Made by a program: the position numbers and the translations under genes. The notes under the pieces were generated by a model. That model worked only from the letters and a program-made list of their open reading frames with translations, was not told where the DNA came from and made no database searches. A stretch of 8,168 bases of DNA, from assembly GCA_003483675.1 (NCBI GenBank), contig DMYK01000464.1:7261-15428 (forward strand), in the 5' to 3' direction. Positions 1 to 5,653 of this stretch are shown piece by piece. How positions within the stretch are numbered: the first letter of the stretch is position 1; every line of letters starts with the position of its first letter. Origin of the DNA: Microcoleaceae cyanobacterium UBA11344 (lineage in GTDB: Bacteria; Cyanobacteriota; Cyanobacteriia; Cyanobacteriales; Microcoleaceae).

Positions 1-7
1 GGAAATT

Positions 8-433
8 TTAGGCGATCGACTCAATAAAATTTAACAAAATACGTTGGTGAAGCTGACCGAGCGATCGCACATCTCCTGACTGCTCAGAAAAGCATTTTCC
101 AGCCCGAATCTGCTCCGGTGTCAACAACTTCATATCCCAACCCTCAAGCAAAACTAAATCCTTGACATCCACAGTAAGTTGTGCATGAAAAACGTGGCGA
201 ACAACATCTCCTTCTGTAACGCAACAAAAAAGAGAAACACTTGCAGGAGTATAATTAATTTCTTCTTTCAATTCCCGTATTACAGCAACTTCCGGCGTTT
301 CCCCCGGTTCCATGTGTCCGCCAAACAAAGCCCAATTTCCCGGATACCTAATATTAGGAACATCATCCCGCAACTGGCAGAGAAACTTGCCGTCTCGGTA
401 CAAAATCGCGATCGCAACGTGAATTTCAGTCAT
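8..433 (-). CDS. Nudix hydrolase (MutT-like)
   Basis: A 141-residue single-domain protein of normal Nudix size. Nudix enzymes hydrolyse nucleoside diphosphates linked to another moiety, using a divalent metal held by the Nudix box. The box is visible at residues 39-61: G39, five residues, E45, seven residues, then R53-E54-L55-K56-E57-E58. The catalytic and metal-binding glutamates are all present, but the late box glycine (the G of the final xGU) is Asn60. N-terminal HVAIAILYRDGKFL is the usual first beta hairpin. The substrate cannot be told from sequence; oxidised or damaged nucleotides or a nucleotide sugar are family possibilities. The ATG at 431-433 has no Shine-Dalgarno sequence, because a GTTATTT heptamer array begins 2 nt upstream. 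It is the last gene of a minus-strand pair with the lipoprotein gene upstream (121-bp gap), so co-transcription is possible but not shown. Confidence 0.9.
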   Translation of the reverse strand: MTEIHVAIAILYRDGKFLCQLRDDVPNIRYPGNWALFGGHMEPGETPEVAVIRELKEEINYTPASVSLFCCVTEGDVVRHVFHAQLTVDVKDLVLLEGWDMKLLTPEQIRAGKCFSEQSGDVRSLGQLHQRILLNFIESIA

Positions 434-435
434 TG

Positions 436-477
436 GTTATTTGTTATTTGTTATTTGTTATTGGTTATTTGTTACAT
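436..477. repeat. GTTATTT heptamer tandem array (STRR-like)
   Basis: Six contiguous 7-bp units: GTTATTT three times, GTTATTG, GTTATTT and a decayed GTTACAT. This is the period and style of cyanobacterial short tandemly repeated repetitive sequences. It lies 2 nt upstream of the Nudix start codon, so on the minus strand the leader reads as repeated AAATAAC and carries no ribosome-binding motif. Confidence 0.9.
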
Positions 478-505
478 CCTTGTTCCCAGGCTCGGCCTCC
501 AATTC

Positions 506-526
506 CAATTACCAATTACTAATTAG
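506..526. repeat. Short CAATTAC heptamer array
   Basis: Three 7-bp units (CAATTAC, CAATTAC, TAATTAG) in the gap between the two leftmost minus-strand genes, with further loose CAATT or TAATT words on both sides (500-504, 534-546). It is a different heptamer from the neighbouring GTTATTT array but has the same period. Probably a decayed STRR; no function can be read from it. Confidence 0.6.
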
Positions 527-554
527 CCATGCCTAATTCCCAATTACCTTCTGC

Positions 555-992
555 CTATTTCCCCTTGTCTGCGCCGGGAGTACGCTTGATCTGTTCAATT
601 TCCTCAACATAAACCTCACCTAAATCTTTACCCGCCAAATCCTTCAACGTGATACTTTTATAGCGGACTGCGCCCTTCAGCAACACTTCATCGCCTAGTT
701 GTGGCAAATCTTGCTTGGTTAAAATCCAAATACTGCCGGTATTATCCTGAAGTTGATAAGCCGCATTCCCGACAAACGGTGCGCGATTTTCCACCTTTCC
801 CCGGAGATAAACTTCAGCATCCACTTGCCGCTTTTGTTGAACTTCGCCAATACTAGCCACATTCAAGCCAGGATTAAGTTGAGGCATAGATAAATTGCCA
901 CAACTGAACAAAGCGCTGGCGAATATTAGCGATAAAGAGCCGATGCAGCTCCTCTTTGATATCATACTGAACCCAAACTTGCTTAATTGCAT
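555..992 (-). CDS. Probable lipoprotein with OB-fold-like domain
   Basis: A 145-residue protein. The N-terminus looks like a lipoprotein signal: basic residues (K12, R14... of the full reading), a hydrophobic stretch SLSLIFASALFS and Cys31 as the likely lipidated residue, in the motif LFSC. After a Pro/Asn-rich linker, residues about 58-135 (VDAEVYLRGKVENRAPF ... GDEVLLKGAVRYKSI ... LGEVYVEEIEQI) have the beta-strand pattern of small OB-fold/tRNA_anti-like domains. The role is unknown; such domains bind nucleic acid or other ligands, but an exported lipoprotein makes nucleic-acid binding doubtful. Neither the ATG at 990-992 nor the in-frame ATG at 963-965 has a clear ribosome-binding site. 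The second gives MISKRSCIGSLSLIF, a more compact signal peptide, and may be the true start. Divergent from folD. Confidence 0.8.
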   Translation of the reverse strand: MQLSKFGFSMISKRSCIGSLSLIFASALFSCGNLSMPQLNPGLNVASIGEVQQKRQVDAEVYLRGKVENRAPFVGNAAYQLQDNTGSIWILTKQDLPQLGDEVLLKGAVRYKSITLKDLAGKDLGEVYVEEIEQIKRTPGADKGK

Positions 993-1077
993 TAGTCATT
1001 TAGTCAAATGATTTGAGATTGGAGATACGACTTACTCTAACAGAATTAGAAAAATCGATCGCAACTCAGAAGAGACT

Positions 1078-1087
1078 ACTGTACAGT
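1078..1087. promoter_or_regulatory. 10-bp palindrome upstream of folD -35
   Basis: ACTGTACAGT is a perfect 10-bp palindrome ending 2 nt before the proposed folD -35 hexamer, a position suited to an activator or repressor site. It does not match the cyanobacterial NtcA consensus. Operator function is inference only. Confidence 0.3.
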
Positions 1088-1089
1088 CA

Positions 1090-1118
1090 TTGTCAGCGGT
1101 TAAGCTAAAATCTAAAAT
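1090..1118 (+). promoter_or_regulatory. folD promoter, sigma-70 type
   Basis: TTGTCA (1090-1095) and TAAAAT (1113-1118) are separated by exactly 17 nt, close to the group 1 sigma consensus TTGACA-N17-TATAAT. Transcription would start near 1125, leaving a leader of about 20 nt before the folD ATG. A second TAAAAT at 1106-1111 has no good -35 partner. Confidence 0.65.
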
Positions 1119-1144
1119 CGTCAGCCCCTAACCCAGAGTCTACA

Positions 1145-2038
1145 ATGGAAGCCAAAACTGCTCGCATATTAGATGGTAAAGCTTTAGCCCAAAAGATTCA
1201 AAGCGAGCTAAGCGATCGAGTTCGTTCCCTACAAACCCAGATTGGGCGTCCTCCGGGCCTTGCGGTGCTCATGGTTGGGGACAACCCAGCCAGCGCAGCT
1301 TACGTGCGAAATAAAGAGCGAGCCTGCGCTAAAGTTGGCATTGCTTCCTTTGGTCAGCATTATCCCGCAAATGCATCTCAAGCCGAACTAGAACTTGCAA
1401 TTCATGCACTCAACGAGGACGATCGAGTAGACGGCATTTTAGTACAACTGCCACTACCAGAGCACTTAGACGCAACTTCCCTACTGTACCAAATTGCTCC
1501 CGACAAAGATGCAGACGGACTCCATCCTGTAAATTTAGGCCACCTGGTGCGGGGCGATCGAGGTTTACGCAGTTGTACCCCAGCCGGAGTGATGCGGCTT
1601 TTGCAAGCATACCAGATTGGTTTAAAAGGAAAAAACGCTGTAGTTTTGGGCCGCAGTATTTTGGTGGGTAAACCGATGGCGCTGATGCTGTTAGAAGCCG
1701 ATTGTACGGTGACAGTAGCTCATTCTCGATCGCAAAACCTAGAATCCATCACCAGCCAAGCCGATATCTTAATCGCCGCCGTCGGCCGCACAGAAATGAT
1801 TACAGCTAATATGGTCAAACCGGGAGCAGTAGTAATTGATGTCGGGATCAACCGCGTTGTCAATCCAGATGGTACTAGCCGTTTGGCTGGAGATGTGGAC
1901 TTTGATGCTGTTAAAAACGTGGCGGAATTTATCACGCCGGTGCCGGGCGGTGTCGGCCCGATGACTGTTGCTATGCTGTTGGAAAATACCATTTCTAGTT
2001 ATTGTCTCAAGCAGGTAGAAGCTACGAGAAAATACTAA
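1145..2038 (+). CDS. folD: Bifunctional methylene-THF dehydrogenase / methenyl-THF cyclohydrolase
   Basis: FolD interconverts 5,10-methylene-, 5,10-methenyl- and 10-formyl-tetrahydrofolate in the cytosol with NADP(H), supplying one-carbon units for purines, formyl-Met-tRNA and thymidylate. The 297 residues match the usual bacterial length. Seen in the sequence: the active-site segment with Y53 and K57 (YVRNK), [10 protein letters not shown] at 97-106, the folate-site segment [13 protein letters not shown] at 120-132, the Rossmann-fold cofactor motif GRSILVGKP at 169-177, and the C-terminal signature [11 protein letters not shown] at 264-274. All key residues are intact. The ATG at 1145 is the only sensible start: it sits about 20 nt after the predicted transcription start. 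There is no strong Shine-Dalgarno sequence, common in cyanobacteria. The gene is transcribed alone or with crtE across a 532-bp repeat-filled gap; I favour separate units. Confidence 0.97.
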   Translation: MEAKTARILDGKALAQKIQSELSDRVRSLQTQIGRPPGLAVLMVGDNPASAAYVRNKERACAKVGIASFGQHYPANASQAELELAIHALNEDDRVDGILVQLPLPEHLDATSLLYQIAPDKDADGLHPVNLGHLVRGDRGLRSCTPAGVMRLLQAYQIGLKGKNAVVLGRSILVGKPMALMLLEADCTVTVAHSRSQNLESITSQADILIAAVGRTEMITANMVKPGAVVIDVGINRVVNPDGTSRLAGDVDFDAVKNVAEFITPVPGGVGPMTVAMLLENTISSYCLKQVEATRKY

Positions 2039-2099
2039 TTGTTTTCATGTTCGATCGCTGCGGGATGATCAGAGTGTCGGTTTTTGTCAACAATAGGAC

Positions 2100-2177
2100 G
2101 GCCAAAAAAACCCGGTTTCTCTGAAAAATCGTGGATGCTCCCTTGAGATGCTCGCCACAGAAACCGGGTTTTTGGCC
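2100..2177. repeat. Interrupted palindrome after folD, possible terminator
   Basis: The right arm CAGAAACCGGGTTTTTGGCC (2158-2177) pairs with a left arm at 2100-2120 reading GGCC, seven A, CCCGGTTTCT. The only difference is two extra A in the left arm, so a stem of about 18 bp with a loop near 39 nt can form. It begins 61 nt after the folD stop and could end transcription, but no U-tract follows the right arm, so it is not a canonical Rho-independent terminator. The core AGAAACCGGGTTT word recurs at 2319, which suggests a dispersed repeat family. Confidence 0.8.
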
Positions 2178-2306
2178 CCGCGTGCGTCCAGACTGAACAA
2201 GCAGGCCCCGGCCCGATCGACTCGATCGCTCTAATTTGGCTCAGTCATCCCACACCCCCGGTGCTGCGGTTTTTGGAAGTTTAGACAAATCAGCGGATTG
2301 GAAATT

Positions 2307-2406
2307 AGGACTTATGCAGAAACCGGGTTTTGAGTCAAGCTTCTGGATGCAAACCTTAACTTTTCTTGACTAAATCAGGTGTTTTTATAACTCGTGCCTA
2401 AGTTCT
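2307..2406. repeat. Possible MITE-like element with imperfect terminal repeats
   Basis: AGGACTTATGCA (2307-2318) is matched at 10 of 12 positions by the reverse complement of TGCCTAAGTTCT (2395-2406). Inside, AGTCAAG (2333-2339) pairs with CTTGACT (2365-2371), so the whole 100 bp can fold in a nested way. It carries the AGAAACCGGGTTTT word next to the left end. No target-site duplication is obvious and there is no coding capacity. The element call is an inference from symmetry. Confidence 0.4.
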
Positions 2407-2570
2407 GTTTGAGCAAGTTCTCCAAACTCAAATAAGTTTCTGTGCAACAACACCCGTAAAATGATTAAATTGAGTCTCAGATTGCGATCGATCGCCACCG
2501 AGGAAGTCGGCGCGATCGACCAAAACAACTCACAGTATCCCAAGTCACATTAAGTACAAGAGAGCAAGGG

Positions 2571-3497
2571 ATGGTATTTGCAACAGAAATGGATGAGTCC
2601 CAACCGGAATCCGCTTTCGACTTATCTACTTACCTAGTCGAGCAAAAAAGGGCGATCGAGATAGCTCTCGACAGTGCGCTACCGGTCATCTACCCAGAGA
2701 AAATTTACGAAGCCATGCGCTACTCGCTGCTAGCAGGCGGCAAGCGGCTGCGTCCGATCCTGTGTCTGGCTAGCTGCGAAGTGGCTGGCGGCACTGCCCA
2801 AATAGCAATGCCCACAGCTTGCGCTTTGGAAATGATCCACACCATGTCGCTGATCCACGACGATTTGCCGGCAATGGACAATGACGACTATCGGCGTGGC
2901 CAACTAACTAACCACAAAGTCTACGGCGAAGATATCGCAATTTTGGCTGGCGATGGTTTGTTGACCTATGCCTTTGAATTTATCGCCTCTAAAACTGAGA
3001 ACGTACCCCCCTATCAGGTGTTGCAGACGATCGCCCATTTGGCGCGCGCATCGGGCGCTGGTGGGCTCGTAGGCGGTCAGGTGGTTGACTTGGCATCGGA
3101 AGGATTGAAAGATGTTTCTCTAGAAACTTTGAATTACATTCACGCTCACAAAACCGGGGCGCTGTTAGAAGCTTGCGTAGTTTGTGGCGCAATTTTGGCT
3201 GGGGCTTCTGCTGCGGATTTGCAGCGGCTTTCTCGTTTCGCTCAAAATATTGGGTTGGCTTTCCAGATTATTGATGACATTCTGGATATTACTGCTACTA
3301 CTGAAGAACTCGGCAAAACGGCTGGGAAAGATGTTCAAGCCGGAAAGGTGACATATCCGAGTTTGTGGGGAATTGAGGAGTCAAGGCGTCAAGCTTCACA
3401 ACTTGTTGCTGACGCTAAGGCTCAACTGGCAGTGTTTGGGAATAAAGCCCTACCGCTGCTGGCGATCGCCGATTATATTACCAGCCGCAGTAACTAG
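2571..3497 (+). CDS. crtE: Geranylgeranyl diphosphate synthase
   Basis: A 308-residue trans-isoprenyl diphosphate synthase that adds isopentenyl diphosphate to make the C20 precursor of carotenoids, phytyl chains and quinone tails. Seen: GGKRLRP at 56-62; the first Asp-rich motif D97-D98-LPAM-D103 followed by NDDYRRG; KTG at 194-196; and the second Asp-rich motif IIDDILD at 233-239. All magnesium-binding aspartates are present. The residue five before the first Asp is Met92 (TMSLIHDD). Bacterial farnesyl synthases (IspA) usually have Tyr there, so the GGPP product and the name crtE fit better than ispA. The ATG at 2571 has only a weak, close purine stretch upstream; the in-frame ATG seven codons in (2589) is an alternative. 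The next gene follows after 2 nt, so the two are almost certainly co-transcribed and translationally coupled. Confidence 0.93.
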   Translation: MVFATEMDESQPESAFDLSTYLVEQKRAIEIALDSALPVIYPEKIYEAMRYSLLAGGKRLRPILCLASCEVAGGTAQIAMPTACALEMIHTMSLIHDDLPAMDNDDYRRGQLTNHKVYGEDIAILAGDGLLTYAFEFIASKTENVPPYQVLQTIAHLARASGAGGLVGGQVVDLASEGLKDVSLETLNYIHAHKTGALLEACVVCGAILAGASAADLQRLSRFAQNIGLAFQIIDDILDITATTEELGKTAGKDVQAGKVTYPSLWGIEESRRQASQLVADAKAQLAVFGNKALPLLAIADYITSRSN

Positions 3498-3499
3498 AA

Positions 3500-3970
3500 A
3501 TGCCAAATACTATGCAGGAAATTTGCAGCGGCATCTTAAACAATCATGTACTGGTGATTTCTTTAATCGCTTGTCTGGCTGCTCAAGTATTGAAATTGCC
3601 GATCGAACTAATCAAAAATCGGAAGTTTAATCTTCGGAATTTAGTCACCACTGGCGGAATGCCTAGCTCTCACTCGGCTTTTGTGGGTGCTTTGGCTTCT
3701 GGAGTCGGACAAACGCTGGGATGGGAAAGTCCAGAGTTTGCGATCGCTACGATTTTTGCGATTATTGTCATGTACGATGCTGCTGGTGTCCGCCAAGCTG
3801 CCGGCAAGCAAGCTCGCATCCTTAACCAAATTGTTGATGAGTTTTTTGAGGAAGACCACAACTTAAATGAGGCTCGTCTTAAGGAGTTGCTAGGACACAC
3901 TCCTTTTCAAGTGTTTGTCGGTTTGGGGCTAGGAATAACTATTTCTTGGCTGGCCGGGCCTGCTTATTAG
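3500..3970 (+). CDS. Divergent PAP2 family (DUF212) membrane protein
   Basis: A 156-residue protein of the divergent PAP2/DUF212 family, widespread in cyanobacteria and plant plastids. Hydrophobic segments at about 16-35, 58-72, 80-93 and 135-152 indicate an integral membrane protein. The family signature is complete: TTGGMPSSHSAFVGAL at 50-65, with the PSSH resembling the second phosphatase motif of PAP2 enzymes, then YDAAGVRQAAGKQARILN at 92-109 and GHTPFQVFVG at 132-141. By family analogy it may act on a lipid-linked phosphate or diphosphate, and the tight link to crtE makes a prenyl diphosphate an attractive substrate, but this is inference. The ATG lies 2 nt after the crtE stop; a second ATG four codons later is an alternative start. 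The stop codon runs straight into a heptamer array. Confidence 0.92.
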   Translation: MPNTMQEICSGILNNHVLVISLIACLAAQVLKLPIELIKNRKFNLRNLVTTGGMPSSHSAFVGALASGVGQTLGWESPEFAIATIFAIIVMYDAAGVRQAAGKQARILNQIVDEFFEEDHNLNEARLKELLGHTPFQVFVGLGLGITISWLAGPAY

Positions 3971-4025
3971 TTAACAGTTAACTGTTAACTGTTAACTGTT
4001 AACTGTTAACTGTTAACTATTAACG
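3970..4025. repeat. GTTAACT heptamer tandem array between convergent genes
   Basis: Eight 7-bp units: GTTAACA, six perfect or nearly perfect GTTAACT units, and a decayed ATTAACG. It begins on the last base of the upstream stop codon and ends 1 nt before the stop codon of the convergent gene, so it is essentially the whole gap. Every unit contains the palindrome GTTAAC, so the array can fold in several registers and reads almost the same on both strands. Confidence 0.95.
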
Positions 4026-4026
4026 G

Positions 4027-4530
4027 CTACAGTCCAAATTCAGCTTGCAGAAGATCGTCATGATCATCGGCGATCGTAGCGACAATAGTAATAGCGCGAG
4101 AAATTTCCCCAGTCGAGATTTCGGCGATCGTCCGAGTCGATACTACCGCAACTTGACTGTCAACGATCGCAAAACGAGATTCCAAAGTAGACAGCCAATT
4201 CATTTCCAGAAGTTTCCGCATTAATTGAGCTTCATTCTTCGCCGGCAACTGAAGTACAAAAGCCCAAACAGTCAAAGTATCATTTTCAGTTTCGCCCGTG
4301 AGTTGCACGAACACTTCAACGCTACCGTACTTAAACTTCCAAAGATGTCCGCCAGCTTCATTTTGACCGACCATGACTTTTTGGTCTACAGCCATGCTGG
4401 CGATGACAGTTTCAATTTCTTCTGTATAGGTGACGGCTGTGGCTGTTTCGACCTGCTCAGAGGCGATCGCGGTTTCACTTGAGAGGCTTTCAGTGGAAAC
4501 TGTTTGTGGGTTTGGCTCGCTGGTAGTCAT
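4027..4530 (-). CDS. YbjN domain-containing protein
   Basis: A 167-residue protein with a low-complexity, probably disordered N-terminus (1-33, rich in S, T, E and A) and a YbjN domain at about 35-165. Recognisable family features are YTEEIETVIASM, HLWKFKYGSVEVFVQLTG at 62-79, LQLPAKNEAQLMRKLLEMNW at 93-112, and the end STRTIAEISTGEISRAITIVA at 131-151. The fold resembles type III secretion chaperones, and the family includes E. coli YbjN, linked to stress and motility regulation; the cyanobacterial role is not known. Soluble cytosolic protein, no signal peptide. The ATG at 4528-4530 lacks a clear Shine-Dalgarno sequence. It converges with the crtE-DUF212 pair and is followed only by the heptamer array, so I see no ordinary terminator. 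Confidence 0.88.
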   Translation of the reverse strand: MTTSEPNPQTVSTESLSSETAIASEQVETATAVTYTEEIETVIASMAVDQKVMVGQNEAGGHLWKFKYGSVEVFVQLTGETENDTLTVWAFVLQLPAKNEAQLMRKLLEMNWLSTLESRFAIVDSQVAVVSTRTIAEISTGEISRAITIVATIADDHDDLLQAEFGL

Positions 4531-4616
4531 GGTTCTGATTAGAAGGAAACTATTCCAATAATTAGTTGATCTTAACCGGTAACTGATTCCCCCGACTCTG
4601 CCTGGAAGTAGAACGG

Positions 4617-4682
4617 AGGAGACGGCAGTGCCGTTTCCCTACCCCAAAATAATCAGGTAGGGAAACGGCAGTGCCGTCTCCT
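4617..4682. repeat. Long nested palindrome (27-bp arms)
   Basis: Arms at 4617-4643 and 4656-4682 are complementary at 26 of 27 positions, the mismatch being G4628 against G4671, with a 12-nt loop. Each arm also contains its own palindrome ACGGCAGTGCCGT, so the DNA can form one long hairpin or two short ones. This looks like a highly iterated palindrome family of filamentous cyanobacteria. It is outside any gene, and no U-tract follows it. Confidence 0.92.
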
Positions 4683-4690
4683 GATTTCTT

Positions 4691-4736
4691 AGTCTGCGGA
4701 GGCAGACTTCGTTTGTCTAGCCGCGGTTTCAACCGC
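4691..4736. repeat. Paired short hairpins
   Basis: AGTCTGC (4691-4697) pairs with GCAGACT (4702-4708) over a 4-nt loop, and GCGGTT (4723-4728) with AACCGC (4731-4736). Together they form a compact two-hairpin block next to the long palindrome, of a kind familiar as dispersed intergenic repeats in Oscillatoriales; the family assignment is from memory. Confidence 0.75.
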
Positions 4737-4870
4737 CGAGTGTCGTTTACGATTGTTTCTGAATGATTAAACCGCTCCAGCGCCAGAGGGCGCAGAGGAA
4801 GAGAAGAGAGAGAGAGATGAATAATTCCGATACCAACGGATTAGATATGATTAGTTTTCAAGCCCTGGGC

Positions 4871-5107
4871 TTAGTCTTGGCCTGCTGCTTCGGGAAAGCT
4901 CTTTTCGATAGTTTCGCGGATTTTGACGTTTTCGTCAGTTTTAGGAGCATTTTTGAGGGCGTGGATGTGATCTGAGAAGTATTCGCAGCCCCGCTTTTCG
5001 GTGACGTTAATTGCGGCTAGGGAAGAAATTACAAAATCTTTGCAACTGCGCTGTTCGCTGTAGCGGTAGCGGTTGACGGTGATCGGGTGAATTTCGCGAT
5101 CGCGCAC
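4871..5107 (-). CDS. Small hypothetical protein, possibly 5'-truncated or frameshifted
   Basis: A 78-residue open frame from a GTG at 5105-5107. I do not recognise the family. The codon choice (GAA, CGC, TAC, AAC, ATC) and balanced composition look like real coding sequence, and the peptide is well mixed, with two Cys (22, 41) and a run FVISSLAAINVTEKRGCEYF at 25-44. No signal peptide or membrane segment. The GTG has no ribosome-binding site, and coding character continues upstream in frame (SHLAQV) until a TGA at 5126-5128. A shifted frame opening at the ATG 5146-5148 gives MGARELFDHT and would join smoothly as FDH-LAQVVRDRE. The gene is therefore either slightly longer with a frameshift, or a decayed gene. 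It lies 65 bp downstream of the 5173-5499 gene on the same strand and may share its transcript. Confidence 0.6.
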   Translation of the reverse strand: MRDREIHPITVNRYRYSEQRSCKDFVISSLAAINVTEKRGCEYFSDHIHALKNAPKTDENVKIRETIEKSFPEAAGQD

Positions 5108-5172
5108 GACTTGAGCTAAGTGTGATCAAAGAGCTCGCGCGCTCCCATTCCGTTGCGAAGCTTGCGGGGTTG

Positions 5173-5499
5173 TCAAAGTCTCTCTTCGGTTGAAGTTTGA
5201 ATGCCCAGCAGTACCCGTTCTAGCTCCAGGTAAACAAATGTCAGCATGATTACTTTATCTTCATCGGTGATTTTAACACTACAAGTTGCCGATCGCGGTT
5301 CAACTCCTTCGTGCCAGACTGCTACCATATATTTTCCCTTCTTCAGGTTATCAAAATTCACATCTGCCTCAAACAGGTCAACCGTTTCCTCTGCCAGCAC
5401 TCGTCCCTGCTGAGTCAGTAAAGTGACGAAGGCAATGCCGTCAACTGAAGTCATGGCAATGTTATTTTGATTGCGTACCATAACAAAAATATCGGACAT
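5173..5499 (-). CDS. Small conserved-looking hypothetical protein, beta-rich
   Basis: A 108-residue protein I cannot name. Alternating hydrophobic residues (DIFVMVRN, GIAFVTLLT, YMVAVWH, CSVKITDEDKVIMLTFVYLEL) suggest an all-beta domain. The segment FDNLKKGKYMVAVWHEGVEP at 49-68 resembles the turn seen in Ig-like/carboxypeptidase-regulatory folds, where 'F..L..G.Y.V.V' precedes the last strands. No signal peptide, transmembrane segment or catalytic motif is evident, so a cytosolic binding or structural role is the most that can be suggested. The ATG at 5497-5499 lacks a Shine-Dalgarno sequence; a heptamer array begins 6 nt upstream. It precedes the small 4871-5107 gene on the same strand and lies downstream of glnA, separated by the palindrome at 5577-5609. 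Confidence 0.75.
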   Translation of the reverse strand: MSDIFVMVRNQNNIAMTSVDGIAFVTLLTQQGRVLAEETVDLFEADVNFDNLKKGKYMVAVWHEGVEPRSATCSVKITDEDKVIMLTFVYLELERVLLGIQTSTEERL

Positions 5500-5505
5500 T
5501 ATTTA

Positions 5506-5540
5506 GTTATTTGTTCTTGGTTCTTTGTTATTTGTTATTG
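5506..5540. repeat. Second GTTATTT heptamer array
   Basis: Five contiguous 7-bp units: GTTATTT, GTTCTTG, GTTCTTT, GTTATTT, GTTATTG. Same family as the array at 436-477 and placed the same way, just upstream of the start codon of a minus-strand gene (6 nt here, 2 nt there). Confidence 0.85.
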
Positions 5541-5576
5541 CCAACTTAATTATAATTATTTAACCCTATCTATACC

Positions 5577-5609
5577 AGATACCCGACTTCTTGAAGAAGT
5601 CGGGTATCT
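5577..5609. terminator. Perfect 16-bp palindrome downstream of glnA
   Basis: AGATACCCGACTTCTT (5577-5592) and its exact complement (5594-5609) surround a single G, giving a 33-nt perfect inverted repeat. It lies 44 bp past the glnA stop, where a terminator is expected. No U-tract follows in the glnA direction, so the terminator call is uncertain. The sequence also looks like an iterated cyanobacterial palindrome that could have inserted here. Confidence 0.6.
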
Positions 5610-5653
5610 AAAAGCGATCGCATCTTAAGTTTAATTAGAGCGACCTAACTTAT

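Larger units (their letters stand above)
2039..2570. other. 532-bp gap between folD and crtE
   Basis: No convincing gene in either direction. It holds an interrupted palindrome with AAACCCGGTTT-type arms (2100-2177), a third copy of the same word (2317-2331) inside a possible MITE-like element (2307-2406), and a 12-bp palindrome GCGATCGATCGC at 2484-2495. The last 80 bases must contain the crtE promoter and leader, but no good -35/-10 pair stands out. Confidence 0.7.
4531..4870. other. 340-bp repeat island without a gene
   Basis: It lies between two minus-strand genes. It contains a long nested palindrome (4617-4682), two small hairpins (4691-4708 and 4723-4736), a GCGCC-AGAG-GGCGC stem (4780-4793) and a pure purine tract of 24 nt (4794-4817). 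The rest is the upstream region of the YbjN gene, with no clear -35/-10. The open frame on the plus strand starting at 4763 is not believed to be a gene. Confidence 0.7.

Noticed and set aside
179..526. 115-codon plus-strand open frame over the Nudix gene
   Set aside because: It is antisense to a gene with an intact Nudix box, runs through the heptamer array and has a biased, non-protein-like composition.
3970..4025. CRISPR array
   Set aside because: The units are 7 bp with no spacers; this is a simple tandem repeat.
4763..4975. 70-codon plus-strand open frame
   Set aside because: It begins in a purine-rich repeat (QRQRAQRKRRERE) and then lies antisense to the better-looking minus-strand gene at 4871-5107.
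5577..5609. Canonical Rho-independent terminator
   Set aside because: The stem is perfect, but no U-tract follows in the glnA direction, so only a tentative terminator call is kept.
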